Position numbers and translations under genes: made by a program
Shown here: one piece after another, positions 33,219 through 41,327 of the stretch
Position numbering within the stretch: the stretch's first letter is position 1
How the letters are laid out: the number at the start of each line of letters is the position of its first letter
Notes under the pieces: model-generated
Databases searched by the model: none
What the model was told of the DNA's origin: nothing
The model's input: only the letters and a program-made list of their open reading frames with translations
From: G963662905 sp963676415
Lineage (GTDB): Bacteria; Bacteroidota; Bacteroidia; Bacteroidales; WRLA01
NCBI GenBank assembly: GCA_963676415.1
Contig: OY781097.1
Coordinates: forward strand, 1,674,001 to 1,738,000
Direction of reading: 5' to 3'
DNA length: 64,000 bases

Positions 33219-33663
33219 ATCGCTTCTTTGCAAAAAACGCTTTAAGCAAAGCAGAGCATTCATTTTCCAAAACCCCTGAAAGCACTTCCGTTTTGGGATG
33301 CAGCAAATTTTCGTTCAGGCGCGAAAAACCACGTTTCGGATCTGGTGCACCATAAACCACACGTCCGATCTGCGTCCAGTAGCTGGCGCCGGCACACATC
33401 ACACAAGGTTCGAGGGTTACATATAAAGTGCAGTTGTTCAGGTATTTTCCGCCCAAAAAATCGGCTGCAGCTGTAAACGCCTGCATTTCGGCATGGGCGG
33501 TAACATCATTAAGGCGCTCGGTGAAATTATGCGCCCGGGCAATGATGCGCTGATCGCATACAATCACTGCGCCTACCGGGATCTCGCCCAGCTCAAAAGC
33601 TTTTTCGGCCTGCCGCAGTGCTTCCCGCATAAAATGACCGTCACTGAAAATACTTAATTCCAT
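33217..33663 (-). CDS. tadA: tRNA-specific adenosine deaminase / nucleoside deaminase TadA
   Basis: A 148-aa zinc deaminase that converts the wobble adenosine of tRNA-Arg(ACG) to inosine. Zinc and proton-shuttle motifs: His57-Ala-Glu59 (HAEM) and Cys87-x2-Cys90 (EPCVMC). The length fits TadA; guanine or cytosine deaminases of the same fold are less likely given the overall pattern. A -7 box TACCTTTG at 33677-33684 lies so close to the ATG that the mRNA leader would be only about 7 bases. Confidence 0.85.
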   Translation of the reverse strand: MELSIFSDGHFMREALRQAEKAFELGEIPVGAVIVCDQRIIARAHNFTERLNDVTAHAEMQAFTAAADFLGGKYLNNCTLYVTLEPCVMCAGASYWTQIGRVVYGAPDPKRGFSRLNENLLHPKTEVLSGVLENECSALLKAFFAKKR

Positions 33664-33676
33664 AATTCTTTTTTTG

Positions 33677-33684
33677 CAAAGGTA
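33677..33684 (-). promoter_or_regulatory. -7 promoter element of tadA
   Basis: TACCTTTG on the minus strand, 13 bases from the start codon. Confidence 0.5.
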
Positions 33685-33722
33685 GCGACATCCCGGAAGC
33701 CGGGCTTGAGATTATGACAAAT

Positions 33723-34001
33723 TCACGGCATTTCTCCATTTTCTGTATATAAGGACTGATAATACATCCCGCCTTCCATATCCACATAAGCCTCGATATA
33801 CACAATTTTCTTTCCATCCTTTTCATAAACCTGAAACTGATAAGTAGTTGCCCTTTCCGTCAGTTCTTCGTAGCGCACGAAAGTGCAGCCTTTTTGAGAA
33901 AGCTGTTCCGGTATCAGATAGCTTTCGCATTTCTTTAAACCTTCAGTTTCTTTATCGCGCTTTGCGAAATATTCTTCTTCTGCTTTAGTAAATCCCATCA
34001 T
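33723..34001 (-). CDS. Small hypothetical protein (92 aa)
   Basis: A 92-aa soluble, charged protein without a signal peptide; I do not recognise a family. The N-terminus FTKAEEEYFAKRDKE is helical and amphipathic, and the rest looks like a small beta-rich domain with Cys25 and Cys39. A complete promoter (34009-34039) directly in front makes it a credible gene; transcription would start at or next to the start codon (tandem ATGs at 34001 and 33998). It ends 59 bases upstream of tadA. Confidence 0.6.
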   Translation of the reverse strand: MMGFTKAEEEYFAKRDKETEGLKKCESYLIPEQLSQKGCTFVRYEELTERATTYQFQVYEKDGKKIVYIEAYVDMEGGMYYQSLYTENGEMP

Positions 34002-34008
34002 AATGTTT

Positions 34009-34039
34009 CAAAGATAAGTATTTTACCTGCCGCATCCAA
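34009..34039 (-). promoter_or_regulatory. Promoter of the 92-aa gene, near-leaderless
   Basis: On the minus strand: TTG (34037-34039), 20-base spacer, TATCTTTG (34009-34016). The expected +1 falls at about 34002, next to the ATG. Confidence 0.65.
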
Positions 34040-34066
34040 TCATCGGAAGGCTTTGACCTTCGGTTT

Positions 34067-34109
34067 GATGCACTCATCGGATGGTTCAAAGTCATCCGAT
34101 GAGTACATC
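34067..34109. repeat. Long palindrome between divergent genes
   Basis: Arms 34067-34083 and 34093-34109 are 17 bases each with one mismatch (core ACTCATCGGATG / CATCCGATGAGT), loop GTTCAAAGT. A weaker, related hairpin (TCATCGGAAGG...CCTTCGG) sits just upstream at about 34039-34070. No T run, so not an ordinary terminator; a REP-like element or operator is possible. Confidence 0.55.
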
Positions 34110-34152
34110 AGGACATCAAGCGTACTTTTATTCCTTAATCAACAAAAACCTT

Positions 34153-34160
34153 TAATTTTG
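34153..34160 (+). promoter_or_regulatory. -7 promoter element of the DUF3109 gene
   Basis: TAATTTTG, 18 bases before the ATG at 34179; it rules against the upstream ATG at 34053. Confidence 0.5.
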
Positions 34161-34178
34161 CCAAATAAATTATATAAG

Positions 34179-34781
34179 ATGTTTATAATAGACAAAACGA
34201 TCATCTCCGAAGATATTTTCGATATCCATTTCGTATGCGATCTGGACAAATGTATGGGTGCCTGCTGTGTGGAAGGCGATGCCGGAGCGCCATTGCTCGA
34301 AGAGGAAATCGGGATACTGGAAGATATTAGCGATGAGGTAAAACAATATATGGTGCCCGAAGGCATCGAAGTCATTGAAACAACGGGCACATTTGATTAT
34401 GATGAGGATGGCAGTTTTGTTACGCCCCTTATTGGCAACCGCGATTGCGCCTACGTTTTTTATGATGAAGAAGGCATCGCGAAATGCGCCATTGAAAAAG
34501 CTTATGAAGAAGGGTCCCCCATAACGCTCAGCCATAAATTTAAAAAGCCGGTGTCCTGCCATTTGTATCCGGTGCGCATTAGTCAGGTGGGCGAGCATGA
34601 AGCCGTGAATTACCACAAATGGCATATCTGCAAAAAAGCCCTAAAAAACGGCAAAAAACTGGGCGTACCCCTCTATAAATTCCTGCGTGAACCGTTAATC
34701 CGATATTATGGAAGGGATTGGTACGATGAACTTTTAAAAGAAGGGCTGCGCAGGGAACAGGAAGCGAAAACAGGGTTTTAA
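34179..34781 (+). CDS. DUF3109 family cysteine-rich protein
   Basis: A 200-aa cytoplasmic protein. The frame is open from 34053 but the ATG at 34179, behind a -7 box, begins the conserved part. Clustered cysteines (CMGACC, then single Cys in NRDC and KC, then CHLYPVR and HICKK) resemble YkgJ-type metal- or Fe-S-cluster proteins and match DUF3109, a family common in Bacteroidota. Function is unknown; metal binding is inference from the cysteine pattern. Confidence 0.82.
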   Translation: MFIIDKTIISEDIFDIHFVCDLDKCMGACCVEGDAGAPLLEEEIGILEDISDEVKQYMVPEGIEVIETTGTFDYDEDGSFVTPLIGNRDCAYVFYDEEGIAKCAIEKAYEEGSPITLSHKFKKPVSCHLYPVRISQVGEHEAVNYHKWHICKKALKNGKKLGVPLYKFLREPLIRYYGRDWYDELLKEGLRREQEAKTGF

Positions 34782-35006
34782 ACCCCATGAATTTTCGCGT
34801 ATAATTGACCCGTTTTTTGGTTTCTCTTTTTTGCTCATCATGAAAAAGGGGGCGGTTATCACGAAAAACAGGCCGTTCATACAATAAGTCAAAAAAAGCT
34901 TGCACAGAAAAAATCCCTGATGTAATTTGCAGCATAATTAATAAAAAGTACTGCTCATTTGATTTGGTTTTATAGAAGACAAAAGAGCATTTTGGTTTTT
35001 GGTTTT

Positions 35007-35028
35007 GTTTGCGACGCAAACGTTTTTT
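35007..35028 (+). terminator. Possible terminator hairpin in the 34.8-35.5 kb gap
   Basis: GTTTGC-GAC-GCAAAC followed by GTTTTTT. Small stem; it lies about 225 bases after the DUF3109 stop. Confidence 0.45.
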
Positions 35029-35038
35029 CGCTTGTGGT

Positions 35039-35067
35039 AAGGGACAGCAATGGGGGCTGTCCCTTTT
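35039..35067 (+). terminator. Intrinsic terminator in the 34.8-35.5 kb gap
   Basis: GGGACAGC / GCTGTCCC stem with a 7-base loop and five T residues. With the hairpin just upstream it forms a tandem pair that could end a small untranslated transcript or a lost gene. Confidence 0.7.
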
Positions 35068-35107
35068 TGATTTCGTGTTTTGACATTAATAAAATTACAG
35101 GTATTTT

Positions 35108-35269
35108 CTAACAGCCTGGCTTAACACCCCCGATGAGGAACCACGCCCAATAAGCACCATAACCCTCCCATAAAGCTTCCTTTCTTATTTTAAAAAATCT
35201 ACCTGTCCGTGACGGACAATGGTTTCCGGCTTTTTTATACAATTCCTGCTCGTAGGCTAATAAGTCCAT
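35108..35269 (-). CDS. Possible 53-aa small protein
   Basis: A short reading frame on the minus strand beginning MDLLAYEQELYKKAGN and ending GGVKPGC, with two Cys and an aromatic patch (GYGAYWAWFLIGG). I recognise no family. In its favour: on the minus strand a TATATTTG -7 box (35307-35314) lies 37 bases before its ATG, and a phased repeat block sits upstream of that. Against it: it lies in a scarred intergenic zone and is short enough to be chance. Confidence 0.35.
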   Translation of the reverse strand: MDLLAYEQELYKKAGNHCPSRTGRFFKIRKEALWEGYGAYWAWFLIGGVKPGC

Positions 35270-35300
35270 GGTATTTTATCATGTTTTAGCCGGGACAAAG

Positions 35301-35354
35301 TCTGATCAAATATATATCAACTACGTATCAAGTACGTATCAACTATACTTCAAA
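35301..35354. repeat. 11-base phased tandem repeats
   Basis: Four consecutive 11-base units at 35311-35354, consensus TACGTATCAAC, with a fifth degenerate unit before them. On the minus strand each begins with a TTGA-like step every 11 bases, and the last overlaps a TATATTTG -7 box. Just right of it is the palindrome CCGTATTTAATACGG. The one-turn spacing suggests a cooperative binding site or a bent promoter for the 53-aa ORF. Confidence 0.5.
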
Positions 35355-35507
35355 CCGTATTTAATACGGATATGATGCGCATATGATACAAGTATAAAAA
35401 GTAAATAATAAGAGGTGGAATCGGCTTTATTGGTCACAATCGTTAGTGAAAACTTTGCACTTTAGTGCAAGACTTTCAGTTGCTACACAATTTTATAGAT
35501 TTGTAGG

Positions 35508-35740
35508 ATGAAAGAGCAAAGGAGAATGGGACATACGGAATCTATAATGACTGCTCATATAGTTTGGGTGACCAAGTATCGGTATTAAGTAATCAGGGGT
35601 GATATTCAGAAGCGCTGTAGGGATTTGGTGAAGCAAATATGTGATGCAGAAGATGTTCGCATACTTAAGGGGGTTATAAGTAAAGATCATGTTCATATTC
35701 TTGTAGAATATCGTCCATCACTGAGTATAATAAGCAAAAA
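35508..35740 (+). pseudogene. Degenerate IS200/IS605-type TnpA transposase fragment
   Basis: Reading from the ATG at 35508, the frame gives AHIVWVTKYRY, a stop (TAA at 35586-35588), then in the same frame RCRDLVKQICD, VRILKGVISKDHVHILVEY and SLSII. These are the N-terminal landmarks of Y1/HUH transposases: the HIVW-TKYR start and the DHVH metal-binding HUH motif. The match ends after SIIS, so the helix with the catalytic Tyr is gone, and the fragment abuts the stop codon of the symporter on the other strand. One internal stop plus truncation: inactive. Confidence 0.75.
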
Positions 35741-35741
35741 A

Positions 35742-37154
35742 TCAATTCTTTTTCTTAACGCTCCACCGTCCCAGCACCATCACCAGCGTAGCAACAATAA
35801 AAGCGGGAATAAATGATGATTTTGGCTGAAAACTTGCAGGTTGCAAAACGCCCCAGATGAAAAAAGCCATGTTCACCGCAAATCCACTGAAAATACTCCA
35901 GGTGGCCGTTTTACGATACAAAAATGCGTTTTTGTCAATCAGGGCGACCAGCGTTACCGGAACAAAAATGGCGATCGTGCCAATGCCTACAACCATTAGA
36001 TCCACAATTTTGGGAAAAAGCAAGGCCATGGCCAATGCAGCCAGTCCAAATATAAATGCGGCAATCCGGATACTAAACTGTGTTTTTCGTGGATCGGCAT
36101 TATTTTTCTTTATTCCGGTGAAATCATTGATGGCTGAAATACTGATAATATTCAAAAAACTATCGCCCGACGACATCAAAGCGGAAAGCAACCCAACTAC
36201 AGCAAAAGCAAGCAGAAATTCCCCGGAATGGCGATCCAAAAAAAGGTAAGCCACATCGCGTGGCGCCAGGGCATCATTGCTGATTAGCCGGATGCTCATG
36301 CCCACCAACGGAAAAATAATATAAAAAGGCAACATCCCCAAACCGGAAAACAGACTGACACGTTTGGCTGTACGCGCATCTTTGGCCGCCAGGACTCTTT
36401 GCCAGATGTCCATGCGCACCATCACCGAAGGAGCAATAAAAACGGGCAGGGCAATCAGGAAAATGATGCCGTAAAATGTTCCGTTGAGCATATTTGACGG
36501 CAGTTCGCTCAGGCGGCTGAATTGCTCTGTATCATCAATGATCCCGGGAATAAAAATGATAAAAATCATGATGATAATAAGGATAAACTGAATGAAATCA
36601 GTGATGATTACTCCGCTCATCCCCGCAAATGCAGTATAGGCAATTACCACAAAACAACTGATGATGGCAGCACTTTGGTAGCCAATATCCAGCGTAAATT
36701 TAAGCAGGGAAGCCATCCCGACAAACTGCGCTGCGAGCAAAAAGAAAAAGATAAAAATATTGATGCCGCTTACGGCAGCAGAAAATGCCTGGAATTTTTC
36801 ACGGTTTATGTTTTTCAGATAGTTGTGGTTGAGAAAATGGGGCAGGGAATAGAGTTTGTTTTGCGCGCCCCTTTCGCGTATCCTGCCGGCAAAAAACCAA
36901 AGGATGCCAAATCCAATTACATAGGCAATGCCAATTCCTACGGCAGCAAATCCCGATTCATAGCCCATGGCCATTAGTCCGATGGAGGTGCCTCCGCCCA
37001 CAAATGTAGCCAGTGTGGTAAAAACAAGCGGCAAAGTGCGGGTTTTGCGGTTATTCACCAGGTATTCTTCCAGGTCGCCGCTGTGCACATGGCGTATAGT
37101 AAGCCAGATGATCAAAAGCAAATACAGGCCGGTCCAGAAATAAAACCACATCAT
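35742..37154 (-). CDS. Sodium:solute symporter (SSS/SLC5 family)
   Basis: A 470-aa inner-membrane transporter with about 13 hydrophobic segments. The N-terminal part has the SSS pattern EEYLVNNRKTRTLPLVFTTL followed by a Gly/Thr-rich unwound helix (ATFVGGGTSIGL), and FAGMSGVIITDFIQF is typical of the sixth segment. Substrate (sugar, amino acid, sialic acid or other) cannot be told from sequence. The 3' end touches the IS200 fragment but the protein looks complete. A -7 box TAATTTTG lies at 37174-37181. Confidence 0.9.
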   Translation of the reverse strand: MMWFYFWTGLYLLLIIWLTIRHVHSGDLEEYLVNNRKTRTLPLVFTTLATFVGGGTSIGLMAMGYESGFAAVGIGIAYVIGFGILWFFAGRIRERGAQNKLYSLPHFLNHNYLKNINREKFQAFSAAVSGINIFIFFFLLAAQFVGMASLLKFTLDIGYQSAAIISCFVVIAYTAFAGMSGVIITDFIQFILIIIMIFIIFIPGIIDDTEQFSRLSELPSNMLNGTFYGIIFLIALPVFIAPSVMVRMDIWQRVLAAKDARTAKRVSLFSGLGMLPFYIIFPLVGMSIRLISNDALAPRDVAYLFLDRHSGEFLLAFAVVGLLSALMSSGDSFLNIISISAINDFTGIKKNNADPRKTQFSIRIAAFIFGLAALAMALLFPKIVDLMVVGIGTIAIFVPVTLVALIDKNAFLYRKTATWSIFSGFAVNMAFFIWGVLQPASFQPKSSFIPAFIVATLVMVLGRWSVKKKN

Positions 37155-37173
37155 AAGCAGAGTTTTCAGCGGT

Positions 37174-37181
37174 CAAAATTA
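37174..37181 (-). promoter_or_regulatory. -7 promoter element of the symporter gene
   Basis: TAATTTTG on the minus strand, 19 bases before the tandem ATGs at 37149-37154. Confidence 0.5.
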
Positions 37182-37278
37182 TAAAAATGCGCGAAACTTT
37201 CTTTCTTGCCTGTCCCTTCACTTATGCATAATATTTACTGAAATGCCGTCTAAAAACATATTTCCGGGCATTATAATG

Positions 37279-37326
37279 ACTTTTGGTCATAACTTTTGGT
37301 CATTATAGTATTTTATAGTATTTTTG
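37279..37326 (+). promoter_or_regulatory. Direct-repeat promoter region of the AAA/DUF4143 gene
   Basis: ACTTTTGGTCAT occurs at 37279-37290 and 37292-37303, then TTATAGTATT twice in tandem (37303-37312, 37313-37322), running into the -7 box TATTTTTG (37319-37326). Expected +1 is within a few bases of the ATG at 37336, so the mRNA would be nearly leaderless. Confidence 0.55.
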
Positions 37327-37335
37327 AGAACAAAA

Positions 37336-38451
37336 ATGATAGGCAGGACTTTAGAGAATAAAATAGCGGAAAAGCTGAATAGCGGAAAAGCAATTATTAT
37401 TGTTGGGGCGCGGCAAGTAGGTAAAACAACCTTGATCAAAAAAATTCTTGAAAGAAAAGAATTTTTGTTCCTTGATGCGGATGACCCTTCCACTAGAAAT
37501 ATATTACAGAAGCCTACTACCGAGCAAATCAGGACATTTATTGGCGATTATAAATATGTTTTTCTGGACGAGGCGCAAAGGATTCCGGGAATTGGGTTGA
37601 CATTGAAAATCATAACCGATCAGTTCAAAGGGGTGCAGTTACTGGTGAGTGGATCTTCCTCATTTGATTTGGGAAATGCCTTAAATGAACCGTTAACCGG
37701 TAGAAAATGGGAGTATGAATTGTTTCCGATTTCCTGGGAAGAGTACGAGAAAAATATTGGATTTATAAAATCGGAACAACAAATTGAAAACAGGCTACTT
37801 TATGGGTTTTATCCAGAAGTAATTAACAATCAAGGAAATGAGCGGGAGGTATTGAAGAATCTTGTAAACAGTTATTTGTATAGGGATATTTTGGTATTTT
37901 CAGATATTCGCAAGCCGGAAATACTTGAAAAATTATTGCAGGCTTTGGCATTGCAGCTGGGCAGTGAAGTAAATTACAATGAATTATCCGGATTGCTGGA
38001 AATTAATAAGCTTACAGTTCAAAAGTATATTGATATTCTTGAAAAAGGGTATATCGTATTTCGATTGAACAGCTTTAGCCGAAACATGAGGAATGAGATA
38101 AAGCAAAACAGAAAGATTTACTTTTATGATAATGGCATCAGAAATATGATCATCGGCAACTTTGGACCATTGAATTTACGGATCGATAAAGGAGCATTGT
38201 GGGAGAATTTTTTGGTTTCAGAGCGAAGGAAACAGAATTTGTACAAAGATACATTTGCCAGCATGTATTTCTGGAGAACAAAGCAGCAGCAGGAGGTCGA
38301 TTTTGTCGAAGAGAAAGATGGGCAAATAAAGGGTTTTGAATTCAAATGGAATAAGAAAAAACAAAAATTGCCTAATAGCTTTATTGAAGCTTACCAAGCT
38401 GAATCCCAAATAATTGGCAGGGATAATTTCAGGGAGTTTGTGAAATTGTGA
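37336..38451 (+). CDS. AAA_14/DUF4143 family ATPase
   Basis: A 371-aa protein from the ATG at 37336 (TTG at 37324 also in frame). Walker A is GARQVGKTT (about residues 23-31), Walker B YVFLDEAQ, then sensor-like LLVSGSSSF. The C-terminal half is DUF4143, with a winged-helix part (NELSGLLEINKLTVQKYIDILE) and a nuclease-like segment (QQEVDFVEE...GFEFKW, an E/D-x-D...E-x-K-like pattern). Such ATPases occur in many scattered copies in Bacteroidota and archaea, and the role is unknown. AT-rich, and flanked on both sides by CATTATAGTATTT, which hints at transfer or a shared regulatory site. Confidence 0.88.
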   Translation: MIGRTLENKIAEKLNSGKAIIIVGARQVGKTTLIKKILERKEFLFLDADDPSTRNILQKPTTEQIRTFIGDYKYVFLDEAQRIPGIGLTLKIITDQFKGVQLLVSGSSSFDLGNALNEPLTGRKWEYELFPISWEEYEKNIGFIKSEQQIENRLLYGFYPEVINNQGNEREVLKNLVNSYLYRDILVFSDIRKPEILEKLLQALALQLGSEVNYNELSGLLEINKLTVQKYIDILEKGYIVFRLNSFSRNMRNEIKQNRKIYFYDNGIRNMIIGNFGPLNLRIDKGALWENFLVSERRKQNLYKDTFASMYFWRTKQQQEVDFVEEKDGQIKGFEFKWNKKKQKLPNSFIEAYQAESQIIGRDNFREFVKL

Positions 38452-38595
38452 GGATACATACGTCCGGCTCGGATATGGGAACTTGCAAATTGGCAAAGCC
38501 AAACACCATATTGACCAAATGGCATTATAGTATTTGGCTTTATCCAGCTTAAAGCATCAAGGTGCAGATGATATAAAAATACCGGATTGTTCCGC

Positions 38596-40845
38596 TTAGA
38601 AATTCACATTGCTTACTTTACTGCTGACTGTGAAAGTCTTTTTCAGGTTTCCTCCCGTATAAGTTCCGCCTGTATAAAGGCCATGCCACTCATCTCCAGA
38701 ACAACTTCCTCCGGTATATATATGGTAAGTTTGTCCGTTTTGGATTTCCGGCGATGATATAACTATTGATGAATATCGCCTGATTGGCTTAAAAGTAAAC
38801 AGCTCGGAACCACCAGAATTTTCTGCATGGATGATGGTGTTGGCATTAATATTTTGTGTGCTCCTGACATTGAAAGAGTATTGTGATGATGTATTATCAA
38901 ACCCTTCGGTCATATGTGAATAAACGGATGAAATAATGATAAATCCTCCGTTGATTTTTTTTGAACCATTGACATCCATCCCAACTTCCGGTTCCGAACC
39001 GGGGCCTGAAGTTACTACCGTTCCGCCGCTCATTACAAAATCCCCATTGCTGTCTATGCCGTCTCCATTACTGGCATCTATGGAAATATTTCCTCCGGCA
39101 ATGGTCAGCAGGCTGCCGTCGTTAAATTCCCCGCCCAGGCCATAAGTTGCGTTTATGCCATCATCAGAAGCAACGATATTGACCTCTCCATCATTAATAG
39201 TAATAATCGGGGCTTCTACTCCTTCAACAGATTTGTTGATATTGACTAATCCACCATTAATTGTGATTGATTCTTCGGCCTTTATGCCGTCATCGGCTGA
39301 CGAAATTATAAGCGTTCCGCTATTGATAACAACTGATTTATCGGCCTTCATGCTTTTGGATTCGTCATAATCACCTTCGTTTTGTCCACCCGGGCCTCCA
39401 CCACCACCGGGCGTGATGGTTATACTGCTGCCTGTTGTGGTAATGGAAAGCTCCGGCCAGCTTCCCCCATTCCCAATAGTAATGTCGGTGTCGGATGAAA
39501 TCCCTTTTCCACCACTACCTGAATTGGACAGGCTTATGATTCCATCAATTACGCTGAGGTCGCCGTCAACTTTGATGCATGCCCCATGATAGGCGTCGTC
39601 CTCACCATCTGCATTCACATATTTGGCTCCATTTCCACTGGAAACAATGCTAATATCTGCATTATAAATGTTTATATCGCCATCTACAGAAATGCCACGG
39701 GAAGCTTCACCGGTGGTTTCAAAATCAATAAGACCTCCTTCAAGATTCAGATTGCCGTCACATTTTATCAGCGTACAATAAGAAGGATCGTAGCCCGGGC
39801 CGTCTTCTTCCAAAACAACATTTCCGGAAGCAGTGCCGGAGATAGTTCCTCCGGAGATAATTATATCCTGATCACTATCAAGCCCCTTGGATTGATTGCC
39901 TGCAATATTAAGTGTGATATGCCCTCCGCTGATAAGAATGCTGCTGTCAGTTTTAATACCCTTTTTATCATCGTTTGTGTTGTTGATTGTCAGTACTCCA
40001 CAGCTTATATCTACAATGCCTTCGCTTGCATCGATGCCATCGCCATTGGCCGATATTTCAATGTTCCCTCCCCTGAAATAAATTCCGTCATTAGCATGAA
40101 TCCCGTCTTTATCGGCCGAATTGATCAGGATATTGCCCTCAAGGAATTTAATATCATCATCGGAACAAATGCCATGCTTGTCTTCGGCAAGGCCATTTAT
40201 ATTAAGCGTTCCATCTCCGGAAAAACTCAGGCTGCCTTCGCTAAAAAGAACGGCTTTCTGGTCTTCTTCCAGTGTTCCTGTATGTGTTGATTTGTAGGAT
40301 CCTCCATCCGTAAGAGTATTTGTGCTGCCGTGCAACAGGTGGATGCCGGCATCTTTACCCGATTGGATATTAACGGCCGGACCCTTACCGTTAGTAATCG
40401 CAACATTGTTCAGGATAATATTGAAATCCTTTTCAGAATAAATCTTGAACATCCCGTTGTCAGTATGGCCACTCAGGATGTAATTGATGTTTTTTTCATC
40501 AGAAGTTGATGTTACAACAAGCGTGGCCCCTTCTGCACTAATTTCAACACCATGCCCACTCATCGGATTTGTAATATCCACACTCGTTTCCTGATAGTGG
40601 ATGTATATATTTTTGCTTTCGTCCTTAATAAAGGTGATGCTGTCGATTTCATCGCAGTAATATTGCAGCAGCTCACTTTCATTCCGGAAATATAATATGC
40701 TTTTATCCGCACTGAAATAGAGGCTGTCAGATTCAACGAGATTATAAGAATCGCTTGAAGATGTTGTATGAAAAACAATTTGCTGCTGTGCAAAGCCTGT
40801 AAGAGTGGTTACGAGACAGAACAGAATTATCGGTAGTTTTTTCAT
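38596..40845 (-). CDS. Secreted carbohydrate-binding domain protein (DUF4353-like beta-helix)
   Basis: A 749-aa exported protein with signal peptide (ends TGFAQQ). Residues 20-85 hold the module ending EIDSITF that opens many Bacteroidota surface proteins. From about 150 to 640 it is a run of short beta-helix turns with recurring D-G-I motifs (DGIHANDGIYF, GDGIDASEGIV, KGIKTDSSILISGG), matching the family annotated as carbohydrate-binding domain (PF14262/DUF4353). No T9SS tail; it ends SSKVSNVNF. Its start overlaps the stop of the upstream T9SS protein gene by four bases, so the two are a coupled pair. Confidence 0.8.
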   Translation of the reverse strand: MKKLPIILFCLVTTLTGFAQQQIVFHTTSSSDSYNLVESDSLYFSADKSILYFRNESELLQYYCDEIDSITFIKDESKNIYIHYQETSVDITNPMSGHGVEISAEGATLVVTSTSDEKNINYILSGHTDNGMFKIYSEKDFNIILNNVAITNGKGPAVNIQSGKDAGIHLLHGSTNTLTDGGSYKSTHTGTLEEDQKAVLFSEGSLSFSGDGTLNINGLAEDKHGICSDDDIKFLEGNILINSADKDGIHANDGIYFRGGNIEISANGDGIDASEGIVDISCGVLTINNTNDDKKGIKTDSSILISGGHITLNIAGNQSKGLDSDQDIIISGGTISGTASGNVVLEEDGPGYDPSYCTLIKCDGNLNLEGGLIDFETTGEASRGISVDGDINIYNADISIVSSGNGAKYVNADGEDDAYHGACIKVDGDLSVIDGIISLSNSGSGGKGISSDTDITIGNGGSWPELSITTTGSSITITPGGGGGPGGQNEGDYDESKSMKADKSVVINSGTLIISSADDGIKAEESITINGGLVNINKSVEGVEAPIITINDGEVNIVASDDGINATYGLGGEFNDGSLLTIAGGNISIDASNGDGIDSNGDFVMSGGTVVTSGPGSEPEVGMDVNGSKKINGGFIIISSVYSHMTEGFDNTSSQYSFNVRSTQNINANTIIHAENSGGSELFTFKPIRRYSSIVISSPEIQNGQTYHIYTGGSCSGDEWHGLYTGGTYTGGNLKKTFTVSSKVSNVNF

Positions 40846-41327
40846 TGTTTCACAAATTTTAAGGTTTCGGCACCAATTGTTAAAATATAAATACCGGGAT
40901 TCAAATGATGTATATCTATTTCTGATAAAAGATTGTGGATCTGCTGTTTTACCAGAAGGCTGCCCTGCATATTGTAAATGAGGGCTTCTGTATTGCTGTT
41001 CTGTTGGAGTTTAAGGTACAGCACGTCCTTTACGGGATTTGGAAATATTTGAACCCCTGCATTTCCTGATAAATCCGGGTAAGCGGTAGAGCTTTCTGCG
41101 ATACACAGCTTATCTGTATATAAAACATTATAAAACAGATCGTTGCACAGGTCGGTTTTAATAATAAGCTGATCGCTGTCAAATCGTATGCTTTTAATAT
41201 CTGCAATACTGATTTTACTGTATGTGCCATCAATGAAATTTAATTTGAGTTCCTGAGCATTTGCGTCCTTTCCTGCATAGGATATTAAGATGCACATCAT
41301 GGGGAACCATAGGAATAAATATTTCAT
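40842..41327 (-). CDS. Small secreted protein with T9SS sorting domain
   Basis: A 161-aa protein from the ATG at 41327, which begins a signal peptide (an in-frame ATG at 41369 would not). Residues 25-55 carry FIDGTYSKISIADIKSIRF, the same IxxI-S-I-x-F module as at the start of the partner protein downstream. The last 75 residues are a T9SS type A tail (VQIFPNPVKDVLYL...ILTIGAETLKFVKQ). Almost nothing but a module and a sorting tail, so it may be an anchor or adaptor for its partner. Coupled by ATGA overlap. Confidence 0.75.
   Translation of the reverse strand: MKYLFLWFPMMCILISYAGKDANAQELKLNFIDGTYSKISIADIKSIRFDSDQLIIKTDLCNDLFYNVLYTDKLCIAESSTAYPDLSGNAGVQIFPNPVKDVLYLKLQQNSNTEALIYNMQGSLLVKQQIHNLLSEIDIHHLNPGIYILTIGAETLKFVKQ

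Noticed and set aside
34072..34104. GGTTCAAA inside a hairpin, reminiscent of a tRNA T arm
   Set aside because: No acceptor stem, D arm or anticodon arm around it; it is just the loop of the palindrome.
35301..35354. Possible CRISPR array
   Set aside because: Units are 11 bases with no spacers and no cas genes nearby; no CRISPR array is visible anywhere in the window.
39000..40300. Long plus-strand open frames opposite the beta-helix gene
   Set aside because: They are shadows of the repetitive minus-strand gene, which has a signal peptide and family match.
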